A stretch of 45,029 nt of DNA, from the NCBI RefSeq assembly GCF_002899715.1, contig NZ_PPEK01000017.1, positions 1 through 45,029 of the forward strand, written 5' to 3'. Shown one piece after another: positions 42,483-45,029 of the stretch. The notes under the pieces were generated by a model. The model ran no database searches and had not been told where the DNA came from. It worked only from the letters and a program-made list of their open reading frames with translations. Source of the stretch: Enteroscipio rubneri. GTDB taxonomy: Bacteria; Actinomycetota; Coriobacteriia; Coriobacteriales; Eggerthellaceae. A program made the translations under genes and the position numbers. The number at the start of each line of letters is the position of its first letter. The first letter of the stretch is position 1.

Positions 42483-43261
42483 TCAGAGAAACAGCTCCGG
42501 CTTCCGAGGCTCCCGGCATGTGGTTTCAAGCATAGCGACGATCTTGTCGGTCAGCTCGCTCTCGAAGTGTTTGGCGTTCTCGGGGCAGCGCTTGACGCAC
42601 GCGTTGCAGCGCAGGCATCCGGCTTGTACAAGCCTGGGATCTTCATGGTCGATGATGCCCATCGGGCACACGGTTGCGCATATCCCGCACGACGTGCAGT
42701 CGTCCGTAGTCAAAGGACGGATATCGGCGGGTTCGGGGCGCTTCTTGTAGGGGCGGTTGCCTGCGATGGCCGGCGCTTCTGCGGTGCCTGACGCTATAAC
42801 GAGGGCTATGCTGCGTCCGAAGCTGCGCGCGGCTTCTGATCGGACGCATCGGGACGTCCCGCAGCCACGTGCGCGGTCATGGAGTGCTCGCCTATAAACG
42901 TCCCCGCCGCCACAATGCGGAAGCCCCGTTCTTCGAGCGCGTCGGCGGCTTCCTGCAGGGCATCGTCGTAATGGCGGTTGCCGTACATGCCTATGATGAC
43001 GGCTTGCGCGCCGCCGCTCGACATCCGAGCAATTTCGCTGGTCACAAGCTCCGGCACGCGTCCCGCGTACACCGGGAACCCGAGCACGAGCACGTCGCCG
43101 GCGTCGCATGATACGCTGGCGGGGCGCTCGTTGGGCAGCGTGAGGCTCACGGTTGCAGTTTCCGCGGAGAGCGCGGTGGCCAGCTCGTTCGCCACATCTG
43201 ATACGATGGTCTCAGTGGTATGCGTAGGGCTGAAATATACGGCGCGAACGATCGGCGGCAT
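42483..43261 (-). pseudogene. Flavodoxin/ferredoxin fusion (EFR1-type) broken by a one-base frameshift
   Basis: The N-terminal part from ATG 43261 (GAGGAAG upstream) encodes a flavodoxin-like domain: VRAVYFSPTHTTETIVSDVA, VLVLGFPVYAGRVPE, IIGMYGNRHYDDAL, FIGEHSMTAHVAAGRPDASD. It then runs into a stop at about 42809. The C-terminal part continues in another frame: ARSFGRSIALVIASG, GNRPYKKR, CTSCGICATVCPMGIID and CLRCNACVKRCPENA, two [4Fe-4S] motifs. Adding one G to AAGCC near 42833 (minus strand AAGGCC) restores QKAARSFG and a single frame of 259 residues, the normal layout of EFR1-type flavodoxin-ferredoxins. No slippery heptamer is seen, so a mutation or sequencing error is likelier than programmed frameshifting. 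The intact protein would shuttle electrons. Confidence 0.85.
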
Positions 43262-43336
43262 GGCGCTTCCTCTCTCATGGGACGACGTTGTCGATGATAG
43301 CGCTTTTCCCGGCGCCGCGATACGTCGAGCTTCCGC

Positions 43337-43342
43337 TATACT
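43337..43342 (+). promoter_or_regulatory. -10 box of the glycosylase gene
   Basis: TATACT preceded by GC lies 30 bases before the start codon. No matching -35 is seen. The divergent flavodoxin gene begins 76 bases further upstream. Confidence 0.35.
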
Positions 43343-43371
43343 GACGGAATTGATGCGAAGATGGAGGCGAG

Positions 43372-44046
43372 ATGGGGCGAGAGCTGCGCTATTTCGAGTA
43401 TGGAGACGAGGAGACGTCATACTTGGCCGCTCGCGATCCTCGGATGGCTGAGGCCATCGAGGCGGTGGGGTTTATTCGCCGAGAGGTGCACCCGGATCTG
43501 TTCGCTGCGCTCGTCAATGCCATCATGGGGCAGCAGATATCCACGAAGGCGCAAGCCACCATCTGGAAGCGCATGACGGACTCGCTCGGCGACGTGACGC
43601 CCGAGTGCATCGATGCGCTTTCCAACGATGAGCTGCAGGCGTTCGGTCTATCGTTTCGCAAGGTGAGCTATATCAAGGGTGCAGCAAAGCGCGTGCTTGC
43701 AGGGGAGCTCGACCTGGATGCGATCGCCGCGCTGCCCGACGACGAGGTGCGCCGCGAGCTCTCGGGTTTGCCGGGAATCGGAGCATGGACGGCCGAGATG
43801 CTCATGACGTTCTCCCTGCAACGTCCCGACATCATGAGCTTTGGCGACTTGGCCATCCAGCGCGGCCTGCGCATGCTTCATCATCATCGGCGCATCACGC
43901 CCGAGCTGTTCGCGAAGTATCGCCGTCGCTACTCGCCCTACGGCACTGTGGCCAGCTTGTATCTGTGGGAGATTGCCGGCGGCGCGGTGTCGGGCCTGCG
44001 CGACTGGGCTCCGAAGACCAAGCCGAAGCAGGAGGGGCGTTCGTAA
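43372..44046 (+). CDS. DNA-3-methyladenine glycosylase II-like (AlkA-type HhH-GPD)
   Basis: A 224-residue helix-hairpin-helix glycosylase. Motifs are LVNAIMGQQISTKAQATIWK, the hairpin LSGLPGIGAWTAEMLMTFSL and the catalytic Asp in MSFGDLAIQRGLR. There is no FeS cluster motif, so it is AlkA-like and not a MutY/Nth enzyme. It would excise alkylated purines in base-excision repair. It is shorter than E. coli AlkA (282) because it lacks the N-terminal beta domain, as in yeast Mag1-type and many actinobacterial forms. GGAGG lies four bases before ATG 43372. Confidence 0.9.
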   Translation: MGRELRYFEYGDEETSYLAARDPRMAEAIEAVGFIRREVHPDLFAALVNAIMGQQISTKAQATIWKRMTDSLGDVTPECIDALSNDELQAFGLSFRKVSYIKGAAKRVLAGELDLDAIAALPDDEVRRELSGLPGIGAWTAEMLMTFSLQRPDIMSFGDLAIQRGLRMLHHHRRITPELFAKYRRRYSPYGTVASLYLWEIAGGAVSGLRDWAPKTKPKQEGRS

Positions 44047-44089
44047 AAGCTCGGCTCGCAAAGACGCTTCTTTTTCAGGTGAAAACGAG

Positions 44090-44120
44090 CGGGCCATCGG
44101 CGAGGAAGCTCGATGGCCCG
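44090..44120. terminator. Terminator beside the tRNA fragment
   Basis: CGGGCCATCG (44090-44099) pairs perfectly with CGATGGCCCG (44111-44120). On the minus strand it is followed by CTCGTTTTC, the form of an intrinsic terminator for the tRNA fragment just upstream (44130-44180). On the plus strand it also follows the glycosylase gene. Confidence 0.7.
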
Positions 44121-44129
44121 TATCTGGCA

Positions 44130-44180
44130 TGGTGGCCGGTACAGGATTTGAACCTGTGACCTTGTCCTTGTAAGGGAGGC
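44130..44180 (-). tRNA. 3' fragment of tRNA-Val (anticodon UAC), probable att site
   Basis: The minus strand carries CCA, a discriminator A, the acceptor strand ACCGGCC, a perfect T-arm (ACAGG-TTCAAAT-CCTGT), variable region, and an anticodon loop CTTACAA (anticodon UAC at 44172-44170). The 5' acceptor, D-arm and part of the anticodon stem are missing: only three of five anticodon-stem pairs remain (CCTCC against GGACA), so identity ends in the stem. Its own terminator (44090-44120) is kept. This is the footprint left when an element integrates in a tRNA anticodon region; the intact gene would be at the far end of the element, to the right. Confidence 0.75.
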
Positions 44181-44227
44181 AAATACCCAGGTCAAAAGGC
44201 ATTTTTAGAGTGATTTGCTTGTGTCAT

Positions 44228-44291
44228 GGCTATAGGTGGCTATAGGTAAAACGAGGTAGTTTTAAGTGCATTGTGTCCTGATTGTGTCCTG
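44228..44291. repeat. Two tandem 10-bp repeats next to the tRNA fragment
   Basis: GGCTATAGGT occurs twice head to tail (44228-44247). TTGTGTCCTG occurs twice with an 11-base period (44271-44280 and 44282-44291). They begin about 50 bases from the tRNA fragment edge. Such direct repeats beside an att core resemble arm-type sites of a tyrosine recombinase, but no integrase gene is in view. No gene was found from 44181 to 44435. Confidence 0.45.
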
Positions 44292-44379
44292 GGGCACAAC
44301 GCGATTCGCGGCGCTTCCCGGCGGTCAGACCGGGGCGCTCGGGCGGCGAGCACGCTCTCTTCATGGCTCCACATTGCGC

Positions 44380-44385
44380 TACAAT
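44380..44385 (+). promoter_or_regulatory. -10 box of the small membrane peptide gene
   Basis: TACAAT preceded by GC lies 50 bases before the peptide's start. The -35 region (44357-44362) is not a good match. Confidence 0.4.
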
Positions 44386-44435
44386 GGGCGCGGTGCTTCG
44401 TCGCCCGCGGCGGCTTCGAGAGATCGGAGAAGCCT

Positions 44436-44516
44436 ATGGACACACAAACGATCATTGCGGTATGCGCGCTTCTTACGGTGGTAATCGGAATCGTGAGTTT
44501 GGCCAGAAGGGAGTGA
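44436..44516 (+). CDS. 26-residue membrane peptide, candidate type I toxin
   Basis: A small ORF with a strong ribosome site (GGAGAAG three bases before ATG). The peptide starts MDTQTIIAVCALLTVVIG and ends LARRE: one hydrophobic helix of about 18 residues and a positive C-terminus. This is the form of small type I toxins and of the holin-like peptides annotated in many Gram-positives. The stop codon is the first base of a 10-bp inverted repeat (TGACGAACGG, 44514-44523; mate at 44611-44620). A convergent RNA with a consensus TATAAT promoter overlaps its 3' end. It may depolarise the membrane when not silenced; this is inferred from form only. Confidence 0.55.
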   Translation: MDTQTIIAVCALLTVVIGIVSLARRE

Positions 44517-44529
44517 CGAACGGCCTTGG

Positions 44530-44617
44530 AAAGAAAAGCAGCCGGGATATACTTTAGCGAGCATCCCGGCTTGCGATAACTGAACAAGTGCTGCCCGGGT
44601 GTGCGGGGCACCGTTCG
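44530..44617 (-). ncRNA. Candidate antisense RNA (antitoxin) convergent with the small peptide gene
   Basis: A perfect TATAAT lies on the minus strand (44629-44624). A transcript from about 44617 would run through a GTGC/GCAC hairpin and end at a 9-bp stem (AGCCGGGAT, 44540-44548, with ATCCCGGCT, 44563-44571) followed by GCTTTTCTTT, a good intrinsic terminator. The RNA would be about 85-90 bases, complementary to the 3' end of the peptide mRNA. The -35 is poor, so promoter strength is uncertain. Confidence 0.5.
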
Positions 44618-44623
44618 TCATGA

Positions 44624-44629
44624 ATTATA
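44624..44629 (-). promoter_or_regulatory. Consensus -10 of the antisense RNA
   Basis: TATAAT read on the minus strand, an exact consensus that is rare in this GC-rich window. Upstream at 16-17 bases is only CTGCAC/TGCACC, a weak -35. Confidence 0.45.
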
Positions 44630-44888
44630 CCACATCCGCATCGATGGTGCAGGGCATCCCAGCGCCCCGCTGCAACATTTCACGTGATTCCCAAGTTCAA
44701 CAAAAGTCAACAGGCGCGCGCCGGAACCCAACGGCTTGGATGCGCGCGGCCGAGCCGTTTTCCGCTTCGGGCATCTTCCAGCCCCATGGGCGAGCGCGTA
44801 ATCGCCCGGATACGCGCTGCAACGCCCCTCTCGCGCCCGCTGGCGCTTCGGACGCACTCGGGAGCCGTCCAAAAGCAAGATGGCGGCT
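44630..44888. other. Gap with no recognisable gene
   Basis: About 260 GC-rich bases between the toxin-like locus and the right-edge gene. Short open frames are present on both strands but none has a ribosome site or a recognisable domain. No terminator with a clear T-run was seen. Confidence 0.4.
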
Positions 44889-45029
44889 CTAACGGGCTAA
44901 GGATCGCTCCATGGGAATATCCCCGTATTCGTCCCCGAACAGCTCGGCGCAAGCGGGACGCTCGAACATCTTGCACGACCTTGTGAGCGTGCAGCCGCAG
45001 CCGTAGGAGAAGCTGCCGCAGGACTGCGA
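44889..45029 (-). CDS. C-terminal end of a Cys-rich protein running off the window
   Basis: Minus-strand frame open from the right edge to a TAG at 44889-44891, giving 46 residues. The sequence has six cysteines in the first 28 residues (CGSFSYGCGCTLTRSCK, then PACAELFG) and a charged end (DEYGDIPMERSLAR). The clustered cysteines suggest a metal or Fe-S site. The family is not recognised. It lies to the right of the tRNA fragment and so probably belongs to the integrated element. Confidence 0.5.
   Translation of the reverse strand, partial: SQSCGSFSYGCGCTLTRSCKMFERPACAELFGDEYGDIPMERSLAR

Noticed and set aside
42800-42870. Programmed frameshift in the flavodoxin-ferredoxin gene
   Set aside because: No slippery heptamer, upstream ribosome-like site or following hairpin was seen; a single-base deletion explains it better.
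44230-44300. Minus-strand reading RFTYSHL-stop, resembling the TYSH end of tyrosine recombinases
   Set aside because: The spacing from a preceding GH pair is wrong, no upstream open frame exists, and the match falls inside the tandem GGCTATAGGT repeat. It is probably chance.
1-45029. CRISPR array or insertion sequence
   Set aside because: No regularly spaced repeats, transposase motifs or terminal inverted repeats with target duplications were seen.

Overview
The window is a GC-rich, gene-dense bacterial chromosome segment that looks like an anaerobic gut actinobacterium of the Eggerthellaceae (Eggerthella/Gordonibacter/Adlercreutzia type). This placement is an inference from gene content: three membrane-embedded LuxR-type regulators, several Tat-exported respiratory reductases (two DmsA-like molybdoenzymes and one FumA/urocanate-reductase-like flavoprotein), many DmsC-type anchors and a pyruvate-type ferredoxin oxidoreductase. 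No database search was run.

Layout. 1-4000: a LysR regulator divergent from a phenylacetate-CoA-ligase-like enzyme, followed by a free-standing LysR effector-binding domain with no DNA-binding part, flanked by two related extragenic elements. 4041-5867: a polysaccharide-flippase-like membrane protein. 6197-9506: a 2-oxoacid:ferredoxin oxidoreductase operon (fused gamma-delta, alpha, beta). 9685-13090: a Tat-lipoprotein flavin reductase divergent from its likely LuxR regulator. 13245-21113: leuS, an ABC-F ATPase with a long leader carrying a three-codon upstream ORF, a SanA/YdcF-like protein, and an MFS exporter overlapping a CBS-domain gene.

21335-31102 is a DMSO-reductase-family region: two orphan DmsC-like anchors bracketing an inverted membrane LuxR gene, then dmsA-dmsB-dmsC-torD and a further dmsC. 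31190-35403: a large GGDEF-EAL-PAS-GGDEF protein divergent from a universal stress protein. 35505-41084 (minus strand): a second reductase operon, dmsA-dmsB-torD-luxR, with no anchor gene but a lipobox on the catalytic subunit. 41383-44046: an acidic protein of unknown function, a flavodoxin/ferredoxin gene broken by a one-base frameshift, and a DNA-3-methyladenine-glycosylase-like gene.

The right end looks like the edge of an integrated element. The 3' part of a tRNA-Val(UAC) gene survives with its terminator, is followed by tandem 10-bp repeats, and then by a compact candidate type I toxin-antitoxin locus (26-residue membrane peptide plus convergent antisense RNA). A Cys-rich gene runs off the window.

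Functionally, the window is mainly anaerobic electron transfer. The ferredoxin oxidoreductase would supply low-potential electrons from 2-oxoacids, and the flavin and molybdenum reductases would use quinol or other electrons at the cell surface on unknown acceptors, each under a membrane-bound LuxR-type regulator that may sense the substrate.
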